A stretch of DNA of 64,000 nt, taken from assembly GCF_000359745.1 (NCBI RefSeq), contig NZ_AQHN01000095.1:80791-144790 (forward strand), read 5' to 3'. The notes beneath the pieces were generated by a model that saw nothing but the letters and a program-made list of their open reading frames with translations, was not told the DNA's origin and made no database searches. The stretch's first letter is position 1; every line of letters starts with the position of its first letter. Positions 26,408 through 34,901 of this stretch are shown here, piece after piece. Source of the stretch: Rhizobium freirei PRF 81. Its GTDB lineage: Bacteria; Pseudomonadota; Alphaproteobacteria; Rhizobiales; Rhizobiaceae. The position numbers were made by a program, and so were the translations under genes.

Positions 26408-26852
26408 TACGCTGGCACATCAAAACGCGCATGGCCAATGCATATTTTGCATTGGCCATGCGCGTTTCAAGTATCGAGAGTTACGCGGCGTCGTGGATGC
26501 GCCGGTTCGACCTGACAAACAATCCGGTACAGAAGGTGTCTCTGACGGCGTTCGCGTCATGCTATCGAATTAAGTTCACGACGTTTCGATAGCGGAGCGT
26601 TAGATAGGAGGACTGTGATGTGCTCGACATTATCGTCGAGCTCGTTTGAGATATGACGATGACTCGGGCCGTCGACCAAACAGGCTTTTCCCGATGAAAT
26701 TGCAGCGGCATAGCATGTGTGGAGGCGGATGGATCGTTTAAGACCGATCTACTGCGCATCGTTGTCGGCACTAAATCTCCCCAAATTTTAGACCATTTAG
26801 CATTTGACGCCAAGCTGACGCCCGACAGCTCCAGCACAACGGGCGTTCGGGA
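26408..26852. other. 445-bp intergenic region with a long inverted repeat
   Basis: Apart from the inverted repeat at 26423-26467 I see no gene. An open frame on the minus strand (26562-26837) is serine-rich, has no ribosome site and matches nothing. The region should hold the promoter of the racemase operon. Confidence 0.6.
26423..26467. promoter_or_regulatory. 20-bp perfect inverted repeat upstream of the racemase operon
   Basis: Arms 26423-26442 and 26448-26467 are perfectly complementary around a five-base loop, with the core TGGCCAATGCA facing TGCATTGGCCA. Its centre is about 77 bp upstream of the racemase GTG. It could be an operator for the LysR protein or another regulator. On the minus strand four Ts follow the stem, so weak termination of upstream transcripts is an alternative. 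Confidence 0.6.
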
Positions 26853-27242
26853 TCAATTTCTGCTTTGATCGAACACGTTTCGCGCAGTCTCGATCTCACC
26901 GCTGTGCTTTTCTCCCCATTGCAATAGGATCGCCAACGGTTCCGTGAGTGAACGGCCGAGCGGCGTCAACTCATATTCGACCTTGGGCGGAATTGTGGGA
27001 TAGGCGGTCCTGCGGACCATACCGTCGCGCTCCAAGCCACGCAATGTCAGGGTCAGCATGCGGTGCGATACCCCACCGATGCGACGCATGAGCTCGTTGA
27101 ACCGCATTGGGCCGCCTGAAAGAGCGCCCACCGCCATGATCGTCCACTTATCGCCAATCCGGTCCAATATTTGACCGAGGAGCTTGCATTTTTCATGCTG
27201 CTGATCCTCAAGACAGATTACCTCTACTGGCCTGACCGTCAT
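26853..27242 (-). CDS. HxlR-family transcriptional regulator
   Basis: A 129-residue winged-helix regulator. The HxlR core reads CKLLGQILDRIGDKWTIMAV, FNELMRRIGGVSHRMLTLTL and VEYELTPLGRSL. The ATG at 27242 has GGAG seven bases before it; the long upstream open frame is a shadow of the gene on the other strand. A cysteine lies just before the winged helix, as in the thiol- or aldehyde-sensing members of this family. It is divergent from the NmrA-like gene at 27365 and probably controls it and the DoxX gene. Confidence 0.9.
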   Translation of the reverse strand: MTVRPVEVICLEDQQHEKCKLLGQILDRIGDKWTIMAVGALSGGPMRFNELMRRIGGVSHRMLTLTLRGLERDGMVRRTAYPTIPPKVEYELTPLGRSLTEPLAILLQWGEKHSGEIETARNVFDQSRN

Positions 27243-27364
27243 AATCACTCTCCGCGAACATCTAGGTGCGTGACGCACAGTTTTGTCCATTCTTACGCGC
27301 TGCTGCAAGAACATATACAACGTTAGGAACAGAATGTTCGTTAAATAACGCAGAGAGGCAAATA

Positions 27365-28225
27365 ATGAAAATCGGTGTGAGTGGTGCGAGCGGCCATCTC
27401 GGCAAATCCGTCGTCGCGGAATTGCTTCAACGGGAGGCGGGACATGAGGTGGTGGCGATTTCGCGAACTCCCGAAGCCGTTCTGGCAGGCGCGCAACCGC
27501 GCTTTGGGAACTACGATCAACCCGACAGTCTCGCGGCGGCCTATGCGGGCCTCGATCGCCTGCTGCTGATCCCAACTGTCGATCTGGAGCCCGGCCGGCG
27601 CGCGACACAGTTGATCGCAGCGATCGACGCCGCGACGCAGGCGGGAGTCAAACAGATCGTCCTCATGTCCGCCACCGGTACACAACGAGCACAAGAACCG
27701 GCCCTAGGAGCGTCCTTTTGGAATGCCGAACAGCATCTGATCGTGACAGCTCCCGTCTGGACCATCCTGCGAATGAGCTATTATGCCGAGGCTCTTGCGG
27801 ACGAAGCGCGGAGCTCACTGGATGGAGGCATGCTCGCCGCTCTTGCGGAGAATCGGGTCGCCTTCGTTTCGCGGGACGACGTAAGCGCAGCCGCCGCAGG
27901 ACTGCTCATCGGTGAGGGACACGCGGGCGCCATTTACAACGCGACCGGTGAGGAACGTATATCGGGAGCTGAACGCGCCGCGCTCATCGCAGAAATCACA
28001 GGCCGGCCACTATCCTTCATCCTGTTGCCGGAAGAGCAAATGCGGGCCGGACTGGTGCAGGCCGGACTGCCGGAAACGATCGTTAATGCCGTTGTGAGCA
28101 TCCAGAGGAGCTTCGCAAAGGGGGCCTTCGACATCGTGACGGGTGATGTAGAGCGTCTCGCCGGTCGACGGCCTAAGCCGCTACGCGACGCGCTCGTCGC
28201 CCTTCTCCAAACTTCGGCTGCCTGA
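27365..28225 (+). CDS. NmrA/QorB-like NAD(P)-binding protein (quinone reductase 2 type)
   Basis: A 286-residue atypical short-chain dehydrogenase. The Rossmann glycine motif is GASGHLGKSV at residues 7-16. The order of motifs (LLLIPTV, GVKQIVLMSATG, AIYNATGEERIS) follows E. coli QorB, which reduces quinones with NADPH. The ATG at 27365 follows an AGAGGC ribosome site. It is divergent from an HxlR gene and 38 bp ahead of a DoxX gene. This set is commonly induced by quinones and electrophiles. Exact substrate unknown. Confidence 0.87.
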   Translation: MKIGVSGASGHLGKSVVAELLQREAGHEVVAISRTPEAVLAGAQPRFGNYDQPDSLAAAYAGLDRLLLIPTVDLEPGRRATQLIAAIDAATQAGVKQIVLMSATGTQRAQEPALGASFWNAEQHLIVTAPVWTILRMSYYAEALADEARSSLDGGMLAALAENRVAFVSRDDVSAAAAGLLIGEGHAGAIYNATGEERISGAERAALIAEITGRPLSFILLPEEQMRAGLVQAGLPETIVNAVVSIQRSFAKGAFDIVTGDVERLAGRRPKPLRDALVALLQTSAA

Positions 28226-28263
28226 CGGCGCCGGCCAACGACTTACAAACAAGGAAGTTATCA

Positions 28264-28668
28264 ATGAAGCTCAAGTGGATCTATTGGACCGCCACCGGTC
28301 TGCTCGCCCTCATCTATCTCGCGGGCGGTGCTTATTATCTCTCCGACATAGCCGGAGTGCAAAAGATTTTCCCGACACTCGGCTACCCACCGTATCTTGT
28401 GCCGATCCTGGCCGTGTTGAAGCCGCTCGCGGCCGTCACGATCCTCTGGCGGTTCAGTGTCGCCCTATCTGACCTCGCCTATGCAGGCATGTTCTATCAC
28501 CTGCTGCTGGCGATCTCCGCTCATTTCAATGCTGGTCAGACCGTTGAGGCTGCACCTGCGCTGGTCGGCCTGATGGCCTTGCTCGTCTCGTTCGCCACCC
28601 AGAACGCTGCGCGCCGCAAGCTGTCGCCTTATGGCACGTTCCCTAAAACAACCGAAACAAGCAAATAA
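28264..28668 (+). CDS. DoxX family membrane protein
   Basis: A 134-residue protein with four predicted membrane helices, starting MKLKWIYWTATGLLALIYLAGG, followed by YPPYLVPILAVLKPLAA and a C-terminal helix ending in SFATQNAARRK. It belongs to the DoxX-like (DUF1304-sized) group often linked to HxlR regulators. It is downstream of the QorB-like gene and is a paralogue of the protein at 29307 (both share YLVP, SVxLSDLAY and SFATQN). Role in redox stress is inferred. Confidence 0.85.
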   Translation: MKLKWIYWTATGLLALIYLAGGAYYLSDIAGVQKIFPTLGYPPYLVPILAVLKPLAAVTILWRFSVALSDLAYAGMFYHLLLAISAHFNAGQTVEAAPALVGLMALLVSFATQNAARRKLSPYGTFPKTTETSK

Positions 28669-28774
28669 TGGTTGGCGCGGCGCGGACTATTCAGACTGCG
28701 CCGCACCCGTGGATGGCTTTCGTGCCAGAACCACAATACCATACTCCCCGCTGTTTCTGGGGGCGCCTTCTCTA

Positions 28775-29152
28775 TCAGTTCCGGGCTTTACGTCCCCTAG
28801 GCTTTGGTGTGGGGGGAGAGTCTTTTCCGTAATCATTCCACCACGCCGTCAGAGCTACCATCGTTGGTCCAAGGCCACGCGCTTTGTCAGTCATCTCATA
28901 ATCGACGCGAGGCGGCACCTCGGCAAATACTGTTCGCGATACTAGGCCGTCCGCCTCCAGCTCGCGAAGTTGAGCAGTCAGCATGTGCTGCGTGATGCCT
29001 GGTATGCCCTTGCGAAGCTCACCGAACCGATGGGTGCGCTGATGGAGAAGCCACATGATCTCCAGCTTCCATTTCCCGGAGAGCATTCCGAAAGCGCGCC
29101 GCATCTCTTCATGCATGTTGATCTCTTCACCGGCCATAGTCATGTTTTCCAT
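28775..29152 (-). CDS. HxlR-family transcriptional regulator
   Basis: A 125-residue HxlR regulator. The core reads MLSGKWKLEIMWLLHQ, GELRKGIPGITQHMLTAQLR and VDYEMTDKARGL. The N-terminal cysteine found in many HxlR sensors is absent, so it may sense by another route. It is divergent from the second DoxX gene (29307) and convergent with the first. Confidence 0.9.
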   Translation of the reverse strand: MENMTMAGEEINMHEEMRRAFGMLSGKWKLEIMWLLHQRTHRFGELRKGIPGITQHMLTAQLRELEADGLVSRTVFAEVPPRVDYEMTDKARGLGPTMVALTAWWNDYGKDSPPTPKPRGRKARN

Positions 29153-29306
29153 ACTTACTGCGATAAATTCATCCTACTTGAAAATATCATTGTTGAAGGA
29201 CATTTTCAATGTGATCGGCGACGGAGCCCGTAGCAGCGCGACCGTTCGTAGCTTTGAAAACTGCAAAACAGAAAATCCTACAATGAGCGGCGACGAGGAA
29301 AACTAC

Positions 29307-29708
29307 ATGGCTGTGATAATCACATACTGGATCAGCACGATATTGCTGTCGCTGCTTTATCTCAGCTCGGCATTTCTCTACCTGACCAAGGCAACCTGGG
29401 TTCGCCAGACGCTCGCCGAGCTGAACTATCCAGCGCCTTACCTCGTGCCGCTGATGATCGTGGTGAAGGTATTGGGGCCTGCGGCGATCCTCTCGCGTAT
29501 CAGCGTGCCGCTGAGCGATCTGGCCTATACCGGCATCTTCTTTCACCTGCTGCTGTCCGGCTCGGCCCACCTTGGCGTGCGCAAGCCCAAGGGGGCTGTG
29601 CCAGCTCTTATCGGCCTCGCGCTCTTGGCTGCCTCCTTCGCAACCCAGAACTCCGCTCGCGACGCACCGTCGCCTTACGCGCCTGCTTACGAAGCCGTCG
29701 CGCACTGA
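29307..29708 (+). CDS. DoxX family membrane protein (second copy)
   Basis: A 133-residue four-helix membrane protein, similar along its length to the 28264 product (LNYPAPYLVPLMIVVKVLGP, SVPLSDLAYTGIFFHLLL, ASFATQNSAR). I chose the ATG at 29307, with GAGG eight bases upstream; an ATG at 29283 would add eight residues. It is divergent from an HxlR gene and followed by an SDR gene. The two DoxX genes with two HxlR genes look like an ancient local duplication. Confidence 0.83.
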   Translation: MAVIITYWISTILLSLLYLSSAFLYLTKATWVRQTLAELNYPAPYLVPLMIVVKVLGPAAILSRISVPLSDLAYTGIFFHLLLSGSAHLGVRKPKGAVPALIGLALLAASFATQNSARDAPSPYAPAYEAVAH

Positions 29709-29751
29709 CGCGGCTCGAATTCCCCACCAACCCAACTAAATGGAGCTTTAA

Positions 29752-30495
29752 ATGGGAAGACTTAACGGAAAAGTTGCGCTGGTCACTGGCGCGAGTCGCG
29801 GAATCGGCCGCGCCACGGCTAAGCTGTTTGCCGCCGAAGGCGCCAAGGTCGCGGTTCTCTCGCGCACTCCAGCGAGCGTCGAGGCGGTCGTGGCCGAGAT
29901 CGAGGCCGCCGGTGGGACAGCGCTGGCGGTTCCCGCCGACATTGGGAGCGCCGACCAGATCAAGGCTTCGGTGGACAAGGTGGTCGCCGCCTATGGTGGG
30001 CTCGATATTCTCGTGAATAACGCCTTCGATCCGTCGATCCCTTACTCGTCGATCCTCGAACTCTCAACCGATCAGCTACAGCGCAATTTCGATGTCGGCC
30101 CGATTGCTTATCTGCGCTTTATGCAGGCTGCATATCCGCACCTCAAGGCGAGCGAACAAGGCCGCATTATCAATTTCGGCTCAATGGCCGGCATGGTTGG
30201 GCTGGTTGGCATGGGGCCGTACAACATGGCGAAAGAAGCCGTGCGCGCGCTCACGAGAACGGCGGCGCGCGAGTGGGCTGCTGACAAGATCACCGTCAAC
30301 AACGTCCTGCCGGTCGCTGAGACCTGGGGGCCAGAGGCAAACGTTCCGCCGGCGACCAATCCGCTCGGACGTTACGGCTCCCCTGAAGAAGACATCGCGC
30401 CCGTAGTGCTCTTCCTGGCGAGCAAAGATGCGCAATTCCTGACCGGCTACTCGCTTACTCCCGATGGCGGAATGATCATCGACAGCGCGCGCTAA
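29752..30495 (+). CDS. Short-chain dehydrogenase/reductase
   Basis: A 247-residue classical SDR. Cofactor motif GASRGIGRA at residues 14-22, NNA-type structural motif ILVNNAFDP, the catalytic Tyr-x3-Lys in YNMAKEAVRA, and the C-terminal TPDGGMIIDSAR. The serine of the triad probably lies in INFGSMAG. It forms a likely operon with the VOC protein at 30622. Acts on a small carbonyl or alcohol; substrate not deducible. The arginine after TGAS favours NADP(H). Confidence 0.9.
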   Translation: MGRLNGKVALVTGASRGIGRATAKLFAAEGAKVAVLSRTPASVEAVVAEIEAAGGTALAVPADIGSADQIKASVDKVVAAYGGLDILVNNAFDPSIPYSSILELSTDQLQRNFDVGPIAYLRFMQAAYPHLKASEQGRIINFGSMAGMVGLVGMGPYNMAKEAVRALTRTAAREWAADKITVNNVLPVAETWGPEANVPPATNPLGRYGSPEEDIAPVVLFLASKDAQFLTGYSLTPDGGMIIDSAR

Positions 30496-30621
30496 AGCAC
30501 TGCAGCGGCGCGGCCTTCTTCAAGCGGTCTTGGCCATCGTGGCCGCCGCCGTGGGGCCGCGCCGCGCCATAGAGTAGCCTCCACCGCCGCGCATTCCAAC
30601 ATCCAAAAAAGGAAATTGAAT

Positions 30622-30963
30622 ATGAGGATTCACGCTATCACAATTGACACATCGAACCCGCAAAGACTGGCGGCATGGTGGTCCGAAGTCTTGGGGATCG
30701 GGATCGGGAACGATTATGGCCGGATCGTTCAGTTAGCTGCATCTCCGAATTTCCTGCCGTTTCAGTTCCAGAAGATTGAAGACGTGCCAACGCAACGAAA
30801 CCGTGTGCATGTCGATCTCAAAACAACGGATCTCGACGGCGAGACGGAGCGTCTGGTAGGGCTGGGCGCGACCGTCGTGCAGAAAACCGAACTCCCGCAG
30901 ATTCGCTATACGACCTTGTCGGACCCCGACGGGAACAAGTTCGACCTCGTGCAAGATAGCTGA
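30622..30963 (+). CDS. VOC-superfamily (glyoxalase/bleomycin resistance-like) protein
   Basis: A 113-residue protein with the vicinal oxygen chelate fold: TIDTSNPQRLAAWWSEVLG at the start, RVHVDLKTTDL in the middle and TLSDPDGNKFDL at the end. The ATG at 30622 follows AAGGAAA; a TTG at 30616 is possible. It lies after the SDR gene and before a MAPEG gene, a combination typical of detoxification. It is similar to the glyoxalase-like group without a confirmed substrate. Confidence 0.82.
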   Translation: MRIHAITIDTSNPQRLAAWWSEVLGIGIGNDYGRIVQLAASPNFLPFQFQKIEDVPTQRNRVHVDLKTTDLDGETERLVGLGATVVQKTELPQIRYTTLSDPDGNKFDLVQDS

Positions 30964-30982
30964 CTAGCGAGAAGAATGGCTT

Positions 30983-31363
30983 ATGATATCTCTTCCAATT
31001 GCATCGCTGTTTGTGGCGGGCTTTTCTGTTGCTCTGGTCAGCCTCTCGCTCCCCATCTCCTCACGGCGCGTCAAAGTCGGGGATATGGTCGGCGACAGCA
31101 GTGACGACTTGCTGCGGCGTCGGATCCGCGCTCAGGGTAACTTCATCGAGTATGTTCCACTTAGCCTAATCGGCCTCGGTTTTGTCGAGGCTCAAGGTGC
31201 GCCGGAATGGCTAGTGTGGGGGATAGGTGCGGCACTTGCGTTCGGGCGGCTTCTGCACGCCATTGGAATGCTCCAATCTTTGGCGTCGCTTCGCGGAGTT
31301 GGCATGATCCTGACCTACCTGGCGCTTCTGCTTTCAGCGGGCCGCCTGCTTATCTGCCTTTGA
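30983..31363 (+). CDS. MAPEG family membrane protein
   Basis: A 126-residue protein with four membrane helices of the MAPEG superfamily (membrane-associated eicosanoid and glutathione metabolism proteins). The hallmark RRRIRAQGNFIEYVPLSLIGL, split by the glycine-asparagine turn, matches bacterial MAPEG proteins that may be glutathione-dependent transferases or peroxidases. It closes the SDR and VOC cluster. An ATG at 30975 is in a different frame. Confidence 0.85.
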   Translation: MISLPIASLFVAGFSVALVSLSLPISSRRVKVGDMVGDSSDDLLRRRIRAQGNFIEYVPLSLIGLGFVEAQGAPEWLVWGIGAALAFGRLLHAIGMLQSLASLRGVGMILTYLALLLSAGRLLICL

Positions 31364-31422
31364 TGATCATGACGATCGAGCGATATGCCTGACCACTCGC
31401 ACCGGAACGAATTACGCCGCGG

Positions 31423-31755
31423 CTACCTGAAATTCCGTGTCGTTACCCTGATCAAATCGAGATGGAGATAGGGTCGACAATGTCACGTGGCCGTGGCCCC
31501 TTCGGCAACTCGCGGGGATGGGGCGTCGAGGATCCATTATGAAACTCATCCTCGCACCCATGCAGCAGCGGAAATGTGTCATCAAGGTCTCCGACGGTTC
31601 TAGGCTCTCCCGGGAGGTTAGTAAGGAGATGCACCACCTCCCCTTCCCGCTGGTGCGGGCGTAGACGCCGAGTATGCCGGCGGTCTCCAGCCACTTGCCG
31701 TCGCGCGACTGCATGGCCTCGTGGCAGGTAACGACGCGGCGTTTCATAAGATCCA
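31423..31755 (-). pseudogene. Degraded 3' end of a dnaE2 gene
   Basis: The stretch aligns by eye with the last part of the intact dnaE2 (58505-58990). Shared on the minus strand are RRVVTCHEAMQSRDGKWLE, then the GVYAR/GVYGR region and the run encoding PLPHGRGDEF at the end. About 140 bases present in the intact gene (roughly 58778-58915) are missing, and the frame shifts after that, so no functional protein results. The matching stop site is at 31423-31425. It is a relic of a second imuABC copy or of a rearrangement. Confidence 0.85.
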
Positions 31756-32040
31756 GATAAGATCAACCCCGCCATTGAGAAGCGGAAGACTCGAAAAACA
31801 CGTCCATTTTCCTCTTCCCGATTCTGAAGGTCAGATGGCGATTTTCGAGAGCTATCTACCGAATCTGACAGGCAATGAGAGGCTAGAGGTTGCGGAGCGG
31901 ATGCCCGGGAAGTCTCGCACCTCCATAAATCGGATGGTCCAGGGCAAACCTTATGGCTCAACGGGGCGAAGGGACATAACCATCGCGCATATCGAGTGCC
32001 TGATGCGTCCGCTCAATTTCTGTCCGACGAGGAGCTTTTC
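31756..32040. other. Region without a recognisable gene before the IS
   Basis: A plus-strand open frame running from 31721 (149 codons) has no ribosome site, and its last part is a shadow of the 32041 frame. I recognise nothing here. Between a dnaE2 relic and an IS element it is probably residual DNA from a lost gene. Confidence 0.4.
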
Positions 32041-32250
32041 ATGGCCTCCGTTAATGAACGTGGTCACGCGATGGCCGCCAACATTCTCAAAGTCGCGAAC
32101 GTACGCTCCGTTGAGGTCTATGACTACGAGACAAGTCAACCTTCGCAGGTGGTCCAGGCATACGGGCTGATCGGCTCTGTTGCAAAAAATCGGCTGATCG
32201 CCGAAAGAGCGCTGAAGATTTTCAGCGAGACTTTTAATGAGCGATTTTAA
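32041..32250 (+). CDS. Hypothetical small ORF cut by the IS end
   Basis: A 69-codon frame with GAGGAG six bases before the ATG. The first 44 residues or so (MASVNERGHAMAANILKVAN...) are host-encoded and the last part crosses the IS inverted repeat at 32173, so the original C-terminus is lost. I do not recognise the protein. It may be the N-terminus of a larger gene disrupted by the insertion or by an IS-linked deletion. Confidence 0.35.
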   Translation: MASVNERGHAMAANILKVANVRSVEVYDYETSQPSQVVQAYGLIGSVAKNRLIAERALKIFSETFNERF

Positions 32251-33063
32251 GTGGCGCCATTTTCAGGGTGAAATCATCCTTTGGGCGGTCCGCTGGTACT
32301 GCCGCTATGGGATCAGCTACCGGGATCTTGAACAGATGATGGGTGAACGGGGCGTGCCTGTTGATCATTCTACGATCTATCGCTGGGTTCAGAAATATGC
32401 GCCAGAGATTGAAAAACGACTACGCTGGCACTGGCGCCGGCCACAGTCGACGAGTTGGCGCGTTGACGAAACCTATGTGAAGGTTCGCGGACAATGGACG
32501 TATCTTTACCGGGCCGTCGACAAGTTCGGCAACACGATCGATTTCTATCTGTCGCCGACGCGCAATGCCAAAGCAGCCAAGCGATTTCTCGATAAAGCTT
32601 TGAACGGCCTGAAGGACTGGGAAAAGCCAACAGTTATCAACACTGATAAGGCATCGACCTACGGGGTCGCGATTTCGGAACTGAAGGCCGAAGGCACGTG
32701 CCCAGGGAGCTTGTGCACCGGCAGGTCAAATATCTGAATAATGTCGTCGAGGCCGATCACGGCATGCTCAAGCAACTGATCAAGCCTGTGAGAGGGTTCA
32801 AGACGCTGAAAACGGCATATGCGACGATCAAGGGTTTCGAGGTGATGCGGGCTCTGCGCAAGGGCCAAGCTGCGATTTTCAACGTGACCGGCGATGTCCG
32901 TGGAGAAGCTCGTATCGTTGAACGGGCTTTTGGCATCGGACCGAGCGCGCTGACGGAGGCCGTAGCACTGCTCGCTCAGAGTCTCGAAAACCGTGAGGCT
33001 GCCAGGTAACCGACGTCCCGACCAACGGTCATTATGGCCAAAATCAAAATTTGCAACAGAGCC
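32173..33063 (+). mobile_element. IS6-family insertion sequence (IS26/IS6100-like ends)
   Basis: An 891-bp element. It is bounded by GGCTCTGTTGCAAA at 32173 and its inverted copy at 33050-33063, the canonical IS6-family terminal repeat. It contains a transposase frame with IS6 motifs. The eight bases outside the left end (GGCTGATC) and right end (CTTTGCAT) differ, so no target duplication remains. That fits an IS-mediated deletion or inversion at this site. Confidence 0.9.
32237..33009 (+). pseudogene. IS6-family transposase, frameshifted
   Basis: The first frame (32237 to about 32690) gives the helix-turn-helix and the first part of the DDE catalytic domain: WRVDETYVKVRGQW and VINTDKASTYG hold the first two aspartates. 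Near 32692-32700, in the stretch encoding KAEGTCP, one base is missing relative to the expected reading, and the remainder (PRELVHRQVKYLNNVVEADHG, with the final Glu) continues in another frame to 33009. IS6 elements are not known for programmed frameshifting, so the copy is probably inactive unless a second copy supplies transposase. Confidence 0.85.
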
Positions 33064-33230
33064 CTTTGCATTCTCTTTCCCTTTGCTTCCCGCCGAATCG
33101 CAACGCTGGTGTTGGCAGCTGCAACCGTGTCACCGGCGTGTGGCTCCGCATTTCCGACAGCCCATCACTGCTCCGTGCATCTTCGACTTCGCGCCATCGC
33201 GATTGAAAAACAGCAAGACCGCCGGACCAA

Positions 33231-34133
33231 TCAAATGTGAACTGGCGATTGCGACCTTGCGTGTTCCAGCAGAATGTTGACGAAAGCACTGACCTTGCTC
33301 GGACGGAAGCGTGCGGCTGGATAAACGACATGAACGCCGCCTGCAGGAAGCGACCAGTCCGGCGCGATGCGCTGTAGAGTGCCGGCCCGAAGATAATCCG
33401 CAACCAGAAAATCCGGCAATACCGCCAGCCCAGCGCCCGCGAGCGCAGCGGCAAGGACGGCGGGCGTCGTGTTGATGGACATCGCCTGGCGCATTCTGAC
33501 AGTTCGATGTTCGATGTCGTTGCGAGAGAAGCGCCACACCAGTGGTTCGCGCAGTGCCCCGTTCGCCACGAAAGGCAACCTGACAAACTCGTCCGGATCC
33601 GACGTTGTAATTTGGAGATCCGGCACGGCTACCAGGAACTGTTGGAACGCCCCAACCTTGCGCGCCTGAAGACTTGAATCACTCAGCCAGCCCACCCGGA
33701 TGGACAGATCGACCTGGTTGGCGACAAGGTCGATCTGGGCATCGGCGAGCAGCAGTTCGACGCTGCATTTCGGATAGCGGCGCGAAAAGGCGGCGGCGAG
33801 CGGCGCCACGGTCGCCGTGCCATAGTCGTTCGGCGCAGCAATCCGCAAGGTGCCCCGCGGCTCGACATTACCCTGCGCCAATTCATCGAACGCATCTTCT
33901 GCTTCCCGCAAGATCATGACGCAACGTGAATGCAATTGCCGGCCGGCTTCGGTTGGTTCGACGCGTCGCGTACTGCGTAGCAAAAGCGTCGTCTTCAAGT
34001 CGTACTCCAGCCGTGCCACCTGTTGGCTCACTACAGCCTTGGTGATGCCAAGTCGTTCGGCGGCCTTGGTGAAGGATCCTGAGTCGACCACGGCCGCGAA
34101 GTACGCCAAGCGATTGAGGTTGATATCTTGCAT
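33231..34133 (-). CDS. LysR-family transcriptional regulator
   Basis: A 300-residue LysR-type regulator. N-terminal winged HTH: LNRLAYFAAVVDSGSFTKAA, then AVVSQQVARLEYDLKTTLLL. The effector domain of the CrgA-like subgroup begins RGTLRIAAPNDYG. It is divergent from the DsbA/MoaF/MBL operon at 34243-36142, its probable target. The 167 bp between the IS end and this gene hold nothing I recognise. Confidence 0.92.
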   Translation of the reverse strand: MQDINLNRLAYFAAVVDSGSFTKAAERLGITKAVVSQQVARLEYDLKTTLLLRSTRRVEPTEAGRQLHSRCVMILREAEDAFDELAQGNVEPRGTLRIAAPNDYGTATVAPLAAAFSRRYPKCSVELLLADAQIDLVANQVDLSIRVGWLSDSSLQARKVGAFQQFLVAVPDLQITTSDPDEFVRLPFVANGALREPLVWRFSRNDIEHRTVRMRQAMSINTTPAVLAAALAGAGLAVLPDFLVADYLRAGTLQRIAPDWSLPAGGVHVVYPAARFRPSKVSAFVNILLEHARSQSPVHI

Positions 34134-34242
34134 GGCGAACTCCGATTGTCAGTAAATAGCATACAGAAAGTCAAACTAATCGATATTTATCATGCAGTCA
34201 CCGTCATCTACAGTCTCCTCATCGCCAACGAGGAGATCCGCC

Positions 34243-34875
34243 ATGCATGTTACCTATCTTTTCGACCCCCTTTGCGGTTGGTGCTACGGCGCAAGCCCCG
34301 CCATTGAGCGGCTTGCCGCGTTGGATGGCGTCAATCTCACGCTCGCCCCGACCGGCCTTTTCGCCGGAGAGGGGTCACGGCCGATGGATCGCAATTTTGC
34401 CGATTACGCCTGGCAGAACGACCAGCGGATTGCCCGCCTGACCGGACAGGCTTTTAGCGAAGACTATCGCAACAAGGTGCTCGGCGCAGTTGGCAATCGC
34501 TTCGATTCCGCCCCGTCCACGTTGGGCCTGGTAGCGGTCGGCCTGACGCAGCCTGATCGCGAATTGACAGCCCTTAAGGCGCTTCAGCATGCCCGCTACG
34601 TCGGTGGCGTTAACAGCGCTGACCTTGAGGTGGTTTCGGATATTCTGAAGCAGGTGGGCTTCGTCGAAGCAGCGCGACGGGTTCGTTCGCCGGACGAGGC
34701 CCTGCTTTCCGCCTACCGGGCGCGCATCGCGGCTTCGCGAGAAGATATGGCCCGGTTCCGCGCCCAGGGCGTACCGGTCCTCATCGTTGGTGAAGGCGCG
34801 GATCGCCACATGGTTCGCGGTGATACTCTCTACGGTCGTTTCGATCTGCTGCTCGCAGAATTAGAAGCGGCCTAA
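34243..34875 (+). CDS. DsbA-family thioredoxin-fold protein
   Basis: A 210-residue protein with the active-site motif CGWC (Cys11, Cys14) directly after the first strand (MHVTYLFDPL). It has no signal peptide, so it is cytoplasmic and resembles the FrnE / DsbA-oxidoreductase group more than periplasmic DsbA. AGGAG precedes the ATG at 34243; the frame upstream is not protein-like. First gene of an operon with a MoaF-like, an MBL and a SnoaL-like gene and divergent from LysR. Probably a disulphide or glutathione-dependent oxidoreductase; substrate unknown. Confidence 0.87.
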   Translation: MHVTYLFDPLCGWCYGASPAIERLAALDGVNLTLAPTGLFAGEGSRPMDRNFADYAWQNDQRIARLTGQAFSEDYRNKVLGAVGNRFDSAPSTLGLVAVGLTQPDRELTALKALQHARYVGGVNSADLEVVSDILKQVGFVEAARRVRSPDEALLSAYRARIAASREDMARFRAQGVPVLIVGEGADRHMVRGDTLYGRFDLLLAELEAA

Positions 34876-34901
34876 CCGATCGTTCGAGAAAGGGAACCAG
34901 C

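Noticed and set aside
26423..26467. Inverted repeat as a simple intrinsic terminator
   Set aside because: Only four Ts follow on the minus strand, and the nearest upstream minus-strand gene ends about 385 bp away, so an operator is more likely.
32237..33009. Programmed frameshifting in the IS transposase
   Set aside because: IS6 elements normally have one continuous frame and I see no slippery heptamer with a downstream structure; a simple deletion explains it.
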